This document shows positions 50,142-58,833 of a stretch of DNA of 64,000 bases, one piece after another. Within the stretch, counting starts at the first letter, position 1; every line of letters starts with the position of its first letter. The stretch comes from Bin87 sp965197635. GTDB lineage: Bacteria > Chloroflexota > Dehalococcoidia > Lucifugimonadales > UBA3495. The DNA lies in NCBI GenBank assembly GCA_965197635.1, contig OZ240218.1, positions 62,001 through 126,000 on the forward strand, in the 5' to 3' direction. The translations under genes and the position numbers were made by a program. Below the pieces are notes generated by a model that saw nothing but the letters and a program-made list of their open reading frames with translations, did not search any database and was not told the DNA's origin.

Positions 50142-50169
50142 GTAGGGGCGACCGGCCGGTCGCCCCTAC
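50142..50169. repeat. Perfect 28-bp palindrome
   Basis: GTAGGGGCGACCGG and its exact complement CCGGTCGCCCCTAC adjoin without a spacer. It lies between the amidohydrolase start and the stop of the 50196 gene, where it could act as a bidirectional terminator or be one copy of a dispersed repeat. No T tract is present. Confidence 0.7.
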
Positions 50170-50195
50170 GTGGTGAAATTCAACTGCCGGACCGA

Positions 50196-50668
50196 TCAAT
50201 CCTCGTCCCAATAGTAATCTTCGGCGGTGAGGTTCTCCTGCCACCAGCGGCGCAGACGAGGCAGGACCAGTTCCTTGGGTTTGCGGAAGTCGGCTTCGAC
50301 GAAGTCCAGCGAATCCGGCAGCGGCTTCGCCTCCCACTTCTGGATGGCCTCCAGGATGAAGCGCTGCACCATCTCCGGCGAACGCGCTTCCAGACGGCCC
50401 AGTTGGTAGGCCAGGGTAACCGCCATTTGCATCTGGCAAATCAGGGCGTGGGCGTCCTCTTCCCGGAGGTTTTCCGGCATTGCGCCCGACTGGTCGATGA
50501 AGTCGTCCAGCACCTGCCCGATGATCAGGGGCGGGTCGTTTTCGTCCTGATCGGGCAGAACTCGGTGAGCCGGTCAGTGAGGTCGGCCACCCCCTCTTCG
50601 GGAAGAGCGTAATCGGCCCACTGGTTTTCGGATGACTCCGGATCGGGAGTGAACTGGTCGTCGCTCAT
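50196..50668 (-). pseudogene. Hypothetical protein gene with a one-base deletion near 50560
   Basis: Reading from ATG 50668 gives MSDDQFTPDPESSENQWAD and VADLTDRLTE, after which the frame stops. Shifting one base gives VLPDQDENDPPLIIGQVLDD, then a coherent helical domain (HALICQMQMAVTLAYQLGRL, then MVQRFILEAIQKWEAKPLPD), ending QENLTAEDYYWDED. The total span is one base short of a multiple of three, so a single base is missing. The protein (about 157 residues) is acidic and not recognised. The shorter remaining frame would start at an internal codon. Confidence 0.62.
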
Positions 50669-50702
50669 GGCACCGTCCTGTACGCCGGGCTGTTTCGAGT
50701 AA

Positions 50703-50733
50703 TTGTATCACGCAGGTCAGACGACGATATAAT
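50703..50733 (+). promoter_or_regulatory. Candidate promoter for the HNH nuclease gene
   Basis: TTGTAT (50703-50708) and TATAAT (50728-50733) are separated by 19 bases, followed by GCG. The ATG is at 50801, with AAAGGAGGT just upstream. The spacer is longer than ideal. Confidence 0.45.
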
Positions 50734-50800
50734 GCGATTGTGGAATACAAAAACAACCGAGATGGGATAAAATACTGCCTCTTCAAAAGGAGGTCTTATT

Positions 50801-51670
50801 ATGAAAATCGTCGCCTTCTCGGTGGTCGCTCTGGCCATCATCGCTCTGGGAACAGCGGGGTTGTATTATGTTAACGGGGTTGATGCTCATGGGAGATGCG
50901 ACGACCCCGGCCATGAGAAGAACATCATCGCTGCCGATGACCCGCAACATTACAACGAACACCGGGACAGCGACGGCGATGGGGTAGTGTGCGAGGACGG
51001 CAGTGTGGTTACACCCCAGAACACACCTGAACCGACGCCGATGCCTACTCCTACCCCGACGCCCACTCCCACGCCGACACCAACGGCTACTCCCCTAGAA
51101 TCCAATCTAATTAATGCTGCCAACACATCCCACGGCCGCATCCTTTCTTACTTACCGAATGCTCCCCCAACCTACGACCGCGATGACTTTGGCGATTGGG
51201 CTGATGTCGATGGAGACTGCCAGGACACCCGGCAAGAATTGCTTATAGCCCGCAGTCAGGGTCAAGCACGACTCTCGGAGGACGGTTGTAAAGTGGTTAG
51301 TGGTTCATGGCTCGACCGCTGGACCGGAAATCTGGTTACACTGCCGGAAAATTTGGATTTGGATCACCACATACCGTTCGCCAATGCTCACCGCTCCGGG
51401 GCCCACCGTTGGACTGCCGAACAGAAACGTGAGTTCGCCAATGACCCTGAAAACCTCAACTTCACCAATGCTGATTTCAACCGCAACATGAAGCAGGACA
51501 AATCGCCGGACCGGTTCAGTGAGGAAGCTGCTGCCGCGGTTAATGACCGCTGCCAATATGCCAAGGAGTGGATTGACCTCAAAAGCAAGTATCATTTAGC
51601 AGTCACCGCAGCCGAACGGAAGACTCTGCTTGCTTGGTTGGTGGAGTGTCCTGCGTCAACTGAATCCTAA
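50801..51670 (+). CDS. Secreted or membrane-anchored HNH nuclease with an Excalibur domain
   Basis: The 289-residue protein has an N-terminal membrane/signal segment (IVAFSVVALAIIALGTAGLYYV). An Excalibur calcium-binding-like motif follows (EHRDSDGDGVVCEDG), then a PT-repeat linker (residues about 79-100), then a DUF1994/GmrSD C-terminal-type HNH domain. The metal motif is NLDLDHHIPFANAHRSGAHR, completed by NDPENLNFTNADFNRNMKQD. A very strong ribosome site, AAAGGAGGT, precedes the ATG. Such proteins degrade extracellular DNA or act as nutrient-scavenging or competition nucleases; role here is inference. Confidence 0.87.
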   Translation: MKIVAFSVVALAIIALGTAGLYYVNGVDAHGRCDDPGHEKNIIAADDPQHYNEHRDSDGDGVVCEDGSVVTPQNTPEPTPMPTPTPTPTPTPTPTATPLESNLINAANTSHGRILSYLPNAPPTYDRDDFGDWADVDGDCQDTRQELLIARSQGQARLSEDGCKVVSGSWLDRWTGNLVTLPENLDLDHHIPFANAHRSGAHRWTAEQKREFANDPENLNFTNADFNRNMKQDKSPDRFSEEAAAAVNDRCQYAKEWIDLKSKYHLAVTAAERKTLLAWLVECPASTES

Positions 51671-51762
51671 ACCTTTCGGGCCAGGAAACGTGTATTCGGA
51701 ATAAATCGTTTGACGATTTCAGCCGTCGTTACGCTGGGCTTGAAGCTTCGCTACTTTCTGGG

Positions 51763-52332
51763 ATGAATCCTCTTTTGCCCCACATCGGCGTGACCGTGCA
51801 ATCCGACCTGCCCGACGGATATGCAGGCGTAGCCGGCCCGGAGTGGCTGGAAGCAGCGGTACGGCACGGCCTGGCCCAGGTTCTCCCGCACGACTACGCC
51901 GGACAGGTCAGCCTGCTGCTCACCGACGACGACACGGTGCGGGAACTCAACCGGGAGTACCGTGGGGTTGACCAGACCACCGATGTACTGTCGTTTTCAG
52001 CCGAGCATGGCGGACATTGGGCGGGAGACGACGCGCCGCCCGATGTTGGCGAAGACTGGCCGTCGGTTTTCGCGCTGCCCGATGGAGAGCCGCCGCCGTT
52101 GGGGGACATCGTGATCTCTGTGCCCCAGGCCATCCGGCAGGCGGAAGCCCAGGGTGTGCCGCTGATCCGGGAGCTAGCCTTGCTCATCGTCCACGGAGCG
52201 TTGCACCTGTTTGGACACGACCATTATGACGACGGCGAACGCGCCGAGATGCAGCGCCTAGAGCGGGCGGCGTTGGCGCTGGTATTTGGTGATGTTGACG
52301 TTGGCGGCGAGCCGGCCCGGCAAATGCCGTGA
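51763..52332 (+). CDS. ybeY: Endoribonuclease YbeY
   Basis: YbeY is a single-strand RNase needed for 16S rRNA maturation and ribosome quality control. The 189-residue protein has LTDDDTVRELNREYRGVDQT and DVLSFSAEHG, and the metal motif HGALHLFGHDH (H-x3-H-x5-H). It carries an insertion between DVLSF and the metal motif with DIVISVPQAIRQAEAQG in place. It converges with pgpA, with 18 bases between stops. Confidence 0.94.
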   Translation: MNPLLPHIGVTVQSDLPDGYAGVAGPEWLEAAVRHGLAQVLPHDYAGQVSLLLTDDDTVRELNREYRGVDQTTDVLSFSAEHGGHWAGDDAPPDVGEDWPSVFALPDGEPPPLGDIVISVPQAIRQAEAQGVPLIRELALLIVHGALHLFGHDHYDDGERAEMQRLERAALALVFGDVDVGGEPARQMP

Positions 52333-52350
52333 CCATGACCAGCGCAAGCG

Positions 52351-52923
52351 TCAATTACCGAGCAAAAACGGCAACTTGTACATGTCGCCGAACAGTAACA
52401 ATACCGCCAACAGCACCGCAATGGCCAAGAACCCCCAAATCCCTGCCGCCACGTCATCCAACATGATGCCCCAGCCGCCGTGGATCTGTTCCAGTTGCCG
52501 GCAGGGCGGCGGTTTCAATATATCCAGCGCACGAAATACGATGAAGGGGAGCACAATCCAGTAAGGTGGGACCAGTAAACCAAACCAAAAGGCGAATAAT
52601 ACAAAGGGCAGGCAGGTAATCCACATGCCCACGAACTCGTCCCATACGGCGGCGCCAGGGTCGGGTTGAGCATCGGTTGACATGCGCCCGGTGGCCCAGA
52701 CGCCCAAGGGCAGGCTGACAGCGATCAACAACAGGAACCCGACGACAAGCGCCAGATAACCGAAAACGGGTTCGCCCACCGCCTGCGTGAGGGCGTAGTA
52801 AATCACACTAGCCGCCGCCGAACCCACCGTCCCCGGTGCAAAGGGAAACAGCCCGCATCCGAACCCGGTGCCAATCACCCACGCCAGCCGGTCGGCCCAG
52901 GACAACCGCCGCCAGTCAGGCAT
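52351..52923 (-). CDS. pgpA: Phosphatidylglycerophosphatase A (PgpA family)
   Basis: PgpA dephosphorylates phosphatidylglycerophosphate to phosphatidylglycerol at the membrane. The 190-residue protein has GTGFGCGLFPFAPGTVGSAA, AAVWDEFVGMWITC (D-E), FRALDILKPPP and the last conserved acids in GGWGIMLDDVAAGI. Several hydrophobic helices lie between. Its start overlaps the end of the zinc peptidase gene by eight bases. Confidence 0.92.
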   Translation of the reverse strand: MPDWRRLSWADRLAWVIGTGFGCGLFPFAPGTVGSAAASVIYYALTQAVGEPVFGYLALVVGFLLLIAVSLPLGVWATGRMSTDAQPDPGAAVWDEFVGMWITCLPFVLFAFWFGLLVPPYWIVLPFIVFRALDILKPPPCRQLEQIHGGWGIMLDDVAAGIWGFLAIAVLLAVLLLFGDMYKLPFLLGN

Positions 52924-53296
52924 AGCCCAGCCGGTCCAAATCCTGCTCGCTCAGGCCCAGGTAGTGGCCGATTTCGTGCAGCAAGGTGGTGCGAACTTCG
53001 CCGACGACCTCATCATGGGTGTCGCACATATCCAGGATGGGAAGGCGGTAGATGTAAATGCAGTCGGGCATCAGAGGGTCGGCGGCATAGCGTTCCACCA
53101 GGGGCACGCCGACGTACAGGCCCAGGAGTGTTTCGCCATGGTCGTGGCCGTGGGGGTCCAGCGCGCCTTCGGCCTCCGGGCCGGGGGCGTCCTCCACCAC
53201 GATGTCCAGGTTGTGCAGAGCCGCCCGGACGGACTCGGGCAAGTCCCAGTAGGCTTGCTGCACCAGGCCCTCAAACTCCGAACGGTTCATCGGCAT
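52916..53296 (-). CDS. Minimal zinc metallopeptidase (DUF1025 type)
   Basis: The 126-residue protein has the zincin motif LLHEIGHYLGLSEQDLDRLG (HExxH plus a third ligand D) and the N-terminal FEGLVQQAYWDLPESVRAAL. These small proteins are conserved in Chloroflexota and Actinobacteria and are usually called metallopeptidase family or MPN-like zincins; a substrate is not known. It is sandwiched between nfo and pgpA on the same strand with 8-base spacing and overlap. Confidence 0.87.
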   Translation of the reverse strand: MPMNRSEFEGLVQQAYWDLPESVRAALHNLDIVVEDAPGPEAEGALDPHGHDHGETLLGLYVGVPLVERYAADPLMPDCIYIYRLPILDMCDTHDEVVGEVRTTLLHEIGHYLGLSEQDLDRLGYA

Positions 53297-53304
53297 GAGC
53301 CGGT

Positions 53305-54165
53305 TTACCCGTTGGCGACGCGGGACCGGATGGCTTTGAGAATGTCCACGTTGGGCTTGTCCGGCCCACGGTTGTCCTTATCGTAGCCGGGCACTTCCAG
53401 GAAGAAAGGCACGTCGGCAAAAGCCGAATGGGACATGATGTTGGCGAAGCCTTCCTCGCCGATGAGGCCCTCGCCAATGTTGTCGTGGCGGTCCACGCCG
53501 GAGCCGCAGGCACGCTTGGAATCGTTGGCGTGAACGGCGGTGAGGCGGTCCAGCCCGATGTCCCGGTCGAATTCGTCAATCATGCCGGAGACGCCTTCGG
53601 GGTTGGTGAGGTCATAGCCGGCGGCGAAAGCGTGCTGGGTGTCCAGGCAGATGCCCAGGCGGGGGCTGTCCACGGCCCGCAGCACGTCGCCCAACTCGCT
53701 GAACTTGGCCCCGATGTGCTGGCCCATGCCGGCCATGTTCTCCAGGCACAGTATCGGGCCGGCCGGAGTTTGCTCCAGCACCCGGTTGATGCTGTCCACC
53801 ACCTGCTGGAACACGCCCTCGTAGCCGGCTCCGCCGTGGCTGCCCGGGTGAAAGATGACGCCGCCGGCGCCGATCTGATCGGCAAGCTGCATATACTGGA
53901 CCAGCGAGGTCACAGACTTCTCTACGTTGTCCGGGTTGGAGTTGCCCAGGTTGATGAGGTAGATGGCGTGCAGGAAGGGTGGGGCCAGCCCGGCCGCGGC
54001 GTTCTTCTCCCGAAAAGCCTCCGCCTGGGCGTCGGTGAGTGCCTTGAACCGCCAGGAGCGGGTGGAGGAACCGAAAATCTGGACGGCCTCAGCGCCGATG
54101 TCAACGGCGCGGCCCACGGCGTTGCCGATGCCGCCGGCGGCGGATACGTGCGCTCCGATAATCAT
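53305..54165 (-). CDS. nfo: Endonuclease IV (apurinic/apyrimidinic endonuclease)
   Basis: Nfo cuts DNA at abasic sites in base-excision repair. The 286-residue TIM barrel starts MIIGAHVSAAGGIGNAVGRA and has IFGSSTRSWRF, HAIYLINLGNSNPDNVEKSV, GVIFHPGSHGGAGYEG, ICLENMAGMGQ, LGICLDTQHAFAAGYD and VHANDSKRACGSGVDRH, the full set of metal histidine and acidic motifs. It starts a three-gene minus-strand operon with the metallopeptidase and pgpA. A fragment of a dispersed repeat (54184-54210) lies upstream. Confidence 0.95.
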   Translation of the reverse strand: MIIGAHVSAAGGIGNAVGRAVDIGAEAVQIFGSSTRSWRFKALTDAQAEAFREKNAAAGLAPPFLHAIYLINLGNSNPDNVEKSVTSLVQYMQLADQIGAGGVIFHPGSHGGAGYEGVFQQVVDSINRVLEQTPAGPILCLENMAGMGQHIGAKFSELGDVLRAVDSPRLGICLDTQHAFAAGYDLTNPEGVSGMIDEFDRDIGLDRLTAVHANDSKRACGSGVDRHDNIGEGLIGEEGFANIMSHSAFADVPFFLEVPGYDKDNRGPDKPNVDILKAIRSRVANG

Positions 54166-54261
54166 TTCATTCCCCTCATCAATACTTTGCGCCTCTGCGC
54201 CTTTGCGTTAAGCCTAGACTATGGTAACAGTATCGCAAATCCACCGATCCCGGTAACAGGT

Positions 54262-55338
54262 ATGTCCGTACTGTTTTCGCCCATTCCCGAAACCATGTCT
54301 GCGCTGTCGGTGGCGCAAACCGGCCGACCTCCTGTCCTGGCTATGGTGGAACGACCCGTGCCCACACCCGGCCCCGGCGAAGCGCTGCTGCGCGTGGATG
54401 CCTGTGGATTCTGCCATCACGACCTGTTGGTGATGGCCGGGACGCTGCGGCGCGGGGTATCCGCCGGCGTAACGCTGGGCCACGAGATCGCCGGCACGGT
54501 GGTCGCCGTAGCCGACGGTGTGTCGGGTTACCAATCCGGCGACCGGGCGGTGAGCCTGTTGACTGCCGCCTGTGGCCGGTGCTCCCGTTGCCGGCAGGGA
54601 AGGGAACACCGTTGTCTGATCGGAGCCGGCATCGGCCACGGACGCGATGGTGGTTTTGCTCATTACGTCGCGCTGCCGGCGACGGCGCTGGTTCCAATAC
54701 CCGACGCCATACCGGCGGAGGCGGCAGCGCTGCTGGCCTGCCCAGCCGGAGTAGCTCTATCCGGCGTGGCAGCGGCGAACATCACCGAGGGCGATACGGT
54801 AGTGGTCACCGGGGCCGGTGGCGGCTTGGGCGCCCATACCGTGCAGTTGGCCGCGATGCTGGGGGCGCAGGTTATCGCCGTAACCACGTCGCCGGAAAAA
54901 GCCGCCAGCCTCGAAACCCTCGGCGCATCGGTGGTGATTGAAGCCGCGGATGACTTGGACATCGCCGAGGTTGTGCTGGCGCTGACGGAGGACAACGGCG
55001 CGGATGCCGTGGTGGACACGATAGGACCACCGCTGTGGCCCGCAACGCTGCGCTGCCTGGGACAGTACGGCCGGCTGGTCCTGCTGGGGGACGTTACCGG
55101 AGAACCGACGGCGCTACGGCTGGCCGAGGTGATTTTCCGCGACCTGCGGGTGATGGGCGTGTCGGGCGTGTCGCGGGCTACGCTGGAGCGGGCCGTGAAG
55201 CTGGCGGCGACGGGCCGGCTGCAGCCCGTGGTTTCGCAAACCTTGCCGCTAACGGCAGCAGGTGTGATGGAGGCGTGGCGGCTGGTTTCGGAACGGCGGG
55301 CGCTGGGGCGAGTGGTAATACTCCCGACAGTGAGCTAA
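54262..55338 (+). CDS. Zinc-dependent alcohol dehydrogenase (MDR family)
   Basis: The protein (358 residues from ATG 54262, or 347 from ATG 54295, MSALSVAQ) has a GroES-like catalytic domain with CGFCHHDLLVM and GHEIAGTVV (catalytic zinc) and a structural zinc cluster CGRCSRCRQGREHRC. The Rossmann half contains VTGAGGGLGAHTVQLAAMLG. It probably oxidises an alcohol with NAD(P). No substrate is suggested. It is divergent from nfo; the two are separated by 96 bases containing part of a repeat. Confidence 0.9.
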   Translation: MSVLFSPIPETMSALSVAQTGRPPVLAMVERPVPTPGPGEALLRVDACGFCHHDLLVMAGTLRRGVSAGVTLGHEIAGTVVAVADGVSGYQSGDRAVSLLTAACGRCSRCRQGREHRCLIGAGIGHGRDGGFAHYVALPATALVPIPDAIPAEAAALLACPAGVALSGVAAANITEGDTVVVTGAGGGLGAHTVQLAAMLGAQVIAVTTSPEKAASLETLGASVVIEAADDLDIAEVVLALTEDNGADAVVDTIGPPLWPATLRCLGQYGRLVLLGDVTGEPTALRLAEVIFRDLRVMGVSGVSRATLERAVKLAATGRLQPVVSQTLPLTAAGVMEAWRLVSERRALGRVVILPTVS

Positions 55339-55355
55339 CAACGGTCTTTTTGCTA

Positions 55356-55613
55356 CTAATCCCGAAACCGCTCCGGCGTTGTCCCACCCAACGCCGCCAG
55401 AAACTCCTCGTCGGTTACGTCCGACCGGCGAACCGCGTCGGTCAAGGTGCCTTGCGGGATGTTCCCCCGGTGCCGATGGACCAGCATCGTCAGGTTTAGC
55501 CGGCGATGGCAGAGCTTGTGGTGCTTCCCTCGGTTTTTTACGCGCTCAAATCCCATCCGAAAAAAGGCCGAAAGTACGTCCGCAGTTTTGAGATTGCGAA
55601 AATAACTCGGCAC
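55356..55613 (-). CDS. HicA-type mRNA interferase toxin
   Basis: The 85-residue protein has the HicA dsRBD-like fold. SAFFRMGFERVKNRGKHHKL contains the catalytic His, followed by MLVHRHRGNIPQGTLTDAVR. It degrades mRNA when free of HicB. The gene is six bases downstream of the HicB gene. Both ends appear intact; the toxin could be active. Confidence 0.87.
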   Translation of the reverse strand: MPSYFRNLKTADVLSAFFRMGFERVKNRGKHHKLCHRRLNLTMLVHRHRGNIPQGTLTDAVRRSDVTDEEFLAALGGTTPERFRD

Positions 55614-55619
55614 GGCTCC

Positions 55620-55967
55620 TTAGCTCGCTGCGCCGGGAACCAGGTGAGCGGAGGTGGGCCAGGTCGCCAATTCTTCATCGGTCATTGCCTTGGGTTCCAC
55701 CAAGTGGGTCTCAATGGCAATGACTACATTTTCCTCTTGCGCCTCCCGCAGGGTGGCGGCTTTCTCACGCTCTGCCGTGACGGCGTCCAGCGGCTCGTCA
55801 TCCTCGAGGCAAAAGTCAATCGCGTCGGCAACCATCGCCAGGGCTTCCTCCCGGGTCTCGCCGTCGGTGACGCAACCGGCCACCGCAGGGCAGACGGCCA
55901 CCCAATAGCCATTGGGCATATCGTCATCCGGGGGGTAATGCTTGAGTATGACTTCGTACTTTGCCAT
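55620..55967 (-). CDS. HicB-type antitoxin
   Basis: The 115-residue protein has the HicB pseudo-RNase-H start, YEVILKHYPPDDDMPNGYWV, followed by AGCVTDGETREEALAMVADA (typical of HicB) and a C-terminal region ending in TSAHLVPGAAS. No clear ribbon-helix-helix is seen. It is 21 bases downstream of secF and overlaps none, but is transcribed in the same direction, so it may be a cassette inserted at the end of the secDF operon. Confidence 0.85.
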   Translation of the reverse strand: MAKYEVILKHYPPDDDMPNGYWVAVCPAVAGCVTDGETREEALAMVADAIDFCLEDDEPLDAVTAEREKAATLREAQEENVVIAIETHLVEPKAMTDEELATWPTSAHLVPGAAS

Positions 55968-55988
55968 GGCAGCCCTTGCTCCTTTGAT

Positions 55989-56945
55989 TTACGCCGTCGC
56001 TTCCCGCCGTCCCAGGGAGAAGATGCGCCCGAACTCCCGGCGCTCCCAGATGACGAGGAACTGCGCCGCGATGAAGATGGAACTGTAGGTACCCACGATC
56101 ACGCCGATGGCTACCACCAGCAGCAGTTCCCGGATGGAATCACCGCCGATCAGCAGCATGGCGAGCAGCACCAGCAGGGTCGTGAAGCTGGTGTTGATGG
56201 AACGCCCGACGCTTTCGATGATGCTGAGGTTCACCGTGTCTTCGAGCCGGCGGTCGGGTACGCGGATGGTGTTCTCGCGGATGCGGTCGAACACCACGAT
56301 GGTGTCGTTGACGGAGTAACCGGCCACGGTCAGGATGCCCACGATGAACATGGAGTTCACCTCCATGCCCAAAACCCGTCCCAGGATGGAGAAAACTCCC
56401 AATACGATCAAGGTGTCGTGGGCGAGGGTAACCACCGCCGCCACGCCGTAACGGTAAGCTCGCGGCACCCGCCGGAAGGCATACCAGATGTAACCGAGGA
56501 TAAATACCGACGCCACCAGCAGCGCCAGGAAGGTATTGCGCACGGTCTCCTGCGCAATGATTGGCGATACGGTGTCCACGCCCGAGGCTGCAATGGGCCC
56601 AATCCGCTCTTCCAGCGCGTCCTGTATCCGTTGCCGCTCGGACACCTGGTTGCCCGACGCTTCTTCCAGCACGCGGGTGCGGATCAGCACGGAGTCGCTG
56701 CCCACCGCCTGCACCAACGCCTGGGGATGTCCCAGGCTGGCCATCAAGCCACGCACCGCCTCGGATTCCACCGGATCCTCAAAGGCGATGTTGAGCATCG
56801 ACCCGCTGGTGAAATCGATGCCGGGTTTCAGGCCGGAACCGCCGCTGGCCCATCCGGGCGGAGCGATCATGGAAAGCAGGCCCGGTATTATGATGATAGC
56901 CGAGATGACGAAATACCAGCCTCTTTTGCCGACGATGTTGAACAT
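55989..56945 (-). CDS. secF: Protein translocase subunit SecF
   Basis: SecF works with SecD to complete Sec-dependent export using proton flow. The 318-residue protein starts with a membrane helix, carries GIDFTSGSMLNIAFEDP, then the conserved SVNDTIVVFDRIRENTIRV helix and ERRRLEDTV-type linker DRRLEDTVNLSIIESVGRSI. Five further membrane helices end at LVVAIGVIVGTYSSIFIAAQ. It lies three bases after secD. Confidence 0.94.
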   Translation of the reverse strand: MFNIVGKRGWYFVISAIIIIPGLLSMIAPPGWASGGSGLKPGIDFTSGSMLNIAFEDPVESEAVRGLMASLGHPQALVQAVGSDSVLIRTRVLEEASGNQVSERQRIQDALEERIGPIAASGVDTVSPIIAQETVRNTFLALLVASVFILGYIWYAFRRVPRAYRYGVAAVVTLAHDTLIVLGVFSILGRVLGMEVNSMFIVGILTVAGYSVNDTIVVFDRIRENTIRVPDRRLEDTVNLSIIESVGRSINTSFTTLLVLLAMLLIGGDSIRELLLVVAIGVIVGTYSSIFIAAQFLVIWERREFGRIFSLGRREATA

Positions 56946-56948
56946 TTT

Positions 56949-58781
56949 TTAGCGGCCTCCCTGAGCTGACCGAGGCCGCTGTCCGGTGGCCCGGGGCGGT
57001 ATTTTTTCCGGGGTGAACAGATTGGCGGCTCGTCCCAGACCCATGGACTGCAAGGCTTGCAGCAGGTTGCGGCTCACCAGCACCGCGGTGAACATGCTTA
57101 CCAGCACGCCCACCAGGAGCGTCAGCGCGAACCCGTTGATCAGCCCTCCGCCCAGACGGTTGCCGAACCACAATAGCACCACGCACGTGATCAGCGTACT
57201 CACGTTCCCATCCCTGATGGCCGGCCAGGCTCGATTGAAACCTACGTCCATTGCCGACGCCAGGCTCCTTCCCAGACGGATCTCTTCCTTGATGCGCTCG
57301 AATATCAGGATGTTGGCGTCCACAGCGAGGCCGATGGACAGGATGAACCCGCCGATGTGAGGCAACGTGAGCGTGATGGGCACCAGCTTGAAGATGGCCA
57401 GCGTAACGGCAGCGTAGTAAATCAAGGCAACGGCGGCCACCACGCCGGCGGCCCGGTAGTAGGCGATAACGAAGATCAGAACCAGCCCCAACCCAACCAG
57501 CCCGGCCATAAGGCTCCGCTCCAACGACTCTGCGCCCCGCAGCGACGCCACTTGCGATTCCTGGATCAGAGATAGGGGCACCGGAAGGCTGCCGGACTTG
57601 AGTTGAATCGCCAGCCTGCGCGCGCGCTCCCGGTTGAAATCGCCGGAAATCTGGCTGCGCCCGTCGCGGATATGAGCCCGGGCAACGGGAGCAATAAGCT
57701 CCCTCCCGTCCAGAAACACCGCGATGACCTCATCGGTTTGGCGATTGGTCCGAGTATTGATTTCGCCGGTCATCTGACCGAACAGTTCGGCTCCCCGGTC
57801 GTTGAACTGTATGTTGACCACCCAATTGCCGGTGGTTTGATCGGTGCTCACAAAGGCGTCAACCAGGTCATCGCCGGTCAACCCGACCCTGCTGTCCGTG
57901 AACGGTGGCCGGCACCCGAATTCCGCGACGGGGCCGCCGCACTGGCGCCGCAGGAACTCCAGCTGGGCGGTTTCGCCGATGACGCCTTTGGCATCATCAA
58001 TGGCGCTCGTTGCCTGGAAATTCTTAACCTCCCCAACCTCCGCCGCCAGTAGGGATCGCAGCGCGTCCCGCTCCCCCGCGTCCAGGGTGGTTCCAGTGGT
58101 GACGCGGAACCGGTTTGAGCCGCGGCTCTCCACCTCAGCGTCCTCGTAACCCTGGCCTTCGATGACGCTGCCCAGCTTCCCAACGTCGGCCTCATCCGAG
58201 AATTGGACGGTGACAACCGACCCGCTGGCGCCGGGGAGTTGCACGATGATGCGCTCCTCGCCGAAACGCTGCACGATGGGTTCGTCGGTGCCGTAGAGGT
58301 TCACCCGTTGGCTAATGATGCTGAGCACGCCGTCCATCTGCTCGGTAGTCGGAGGGGGTATGTCGTCGTTCACGAACGCGACGGGTTCTGCGATCGTTTC
58401 GGTAAGCGCCAGCCGCACCGCTGCGCGGCGTTCAAGGTCAAGGTACTCGCCGGTGATAACGAAGGCCAAGCCGTCGCCAGCGTCGCCTATGCTCGCTTCG
58501 TAACCCACATCATCCAGGGCTTCTTCAATCAAGGCGACGGTTGCGTCGGCGTCCTCCGGGAACTCTACGCTGAGCTCGGTGCCGGTGTCGGCCTGGTACA
58601 CCAGGTGCGCGCCACCCTGCAGGTCCAGCCCCAGCTTGAGGCCCAGCGGGCCGGTATCAGCGCGGTCCAGACGTCCGACGCCGGGTATTCCGATATGGAT
58701 TTCCGGCAAGGCCAGCGAGACGACGGAGACAGCCAACACCACCACAATGAGCAGGGTTAATAGAATGGTGCGTCGTCGCAT
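56949..58781 (-). CDS. secD: Protein translocase subunit SecD
   Basis: The 610-residue protein has one N-terminal membrane helix, then GLDLQGGAHLVYQADTGTEL and a large periplasmic domain with QLPGASGSVVTVQF. The C-terminal five-helix bundle includes GLAVDANILIFERIKEEIRL and FNRAWPAIRDGNVSTLITC. The acidic residues used in proton-coupled export are present. secD and secF are separate genes, as in most bacteria, and form one transcript in this window. Confidence 0.95.
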   Translation of the reverse strand: MRRRTILLTLLIVVVLAVSVVSLALPEIHIGIPGVGRLDRADTGPLGLKLGLDLQGGAHLVYQADTGTELSVEFPEDADATVALIEEALDDVGYEASIGDAGDGLAFVITGEYLDLERRAAVRLALTETIAEPVAFVNDDIPPPTTEQMDGVLSIISQRVNLYGTDEPIVQRFGEERIIVQLPGASGSVVTVQFSDEADVGKLGSVIEGQGYEDAEVESRGSNRFRVTTGTTLDAGERDALRSLLAAEVGEVKNFQATSAIDDAKGVIGETAQLEFLRRQCGGPVAEFGCRPPFTDSRVGLTGDDLVDAFVSTDQTTGNWVVNIQFNDRGAELFGQMTGEINTRTNRQTDEVIAVFLDGRELIAPVARAHIRDGRSQISGDFNRERARRLAIQLKSGSLPVPLSLIQESQVASLRGAESLERSLMAGLVGLGLVLIFVIAYYRAAGVVAAVALIYYAAVTLAIFKLVPITLTLPHIGGFILSIGLAVDANILIFERIKEEIRLGRSLASAMDVGFNRAWPAIRDGNVSTLITCVVLLWFGNRLGGGLINGFALTLLVGVLVSMFTAVLVSRNLLQALQSMGLGRAANLFTPEKIPPRATGQRPRSAQGGR

Positions 58782-58833
58782 ATTGTGTTATCGATCCTCA
58801 GTGTCAGTTATTCGGTTCGGGCATTTTGAGTTT

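Noticed and set aside
51045..51100. PT-rich repeat in the HNH gene as a mobile or regulatory repeat
   Set aside because: It is in frame and forms an ordinary Pro/Thr linker between domains.
53428..54261. N-terminal extension of the zinc alcohol dehydrogenase reaching into nfo
   Set aside because: The extension is antisense to nfo; family alignment starts at 54262 or 54295.
55506..56969. Plus-strand frame across hicBA and secF
   Set aside because: Antisense of three well-supported genes; no recognisable domain.
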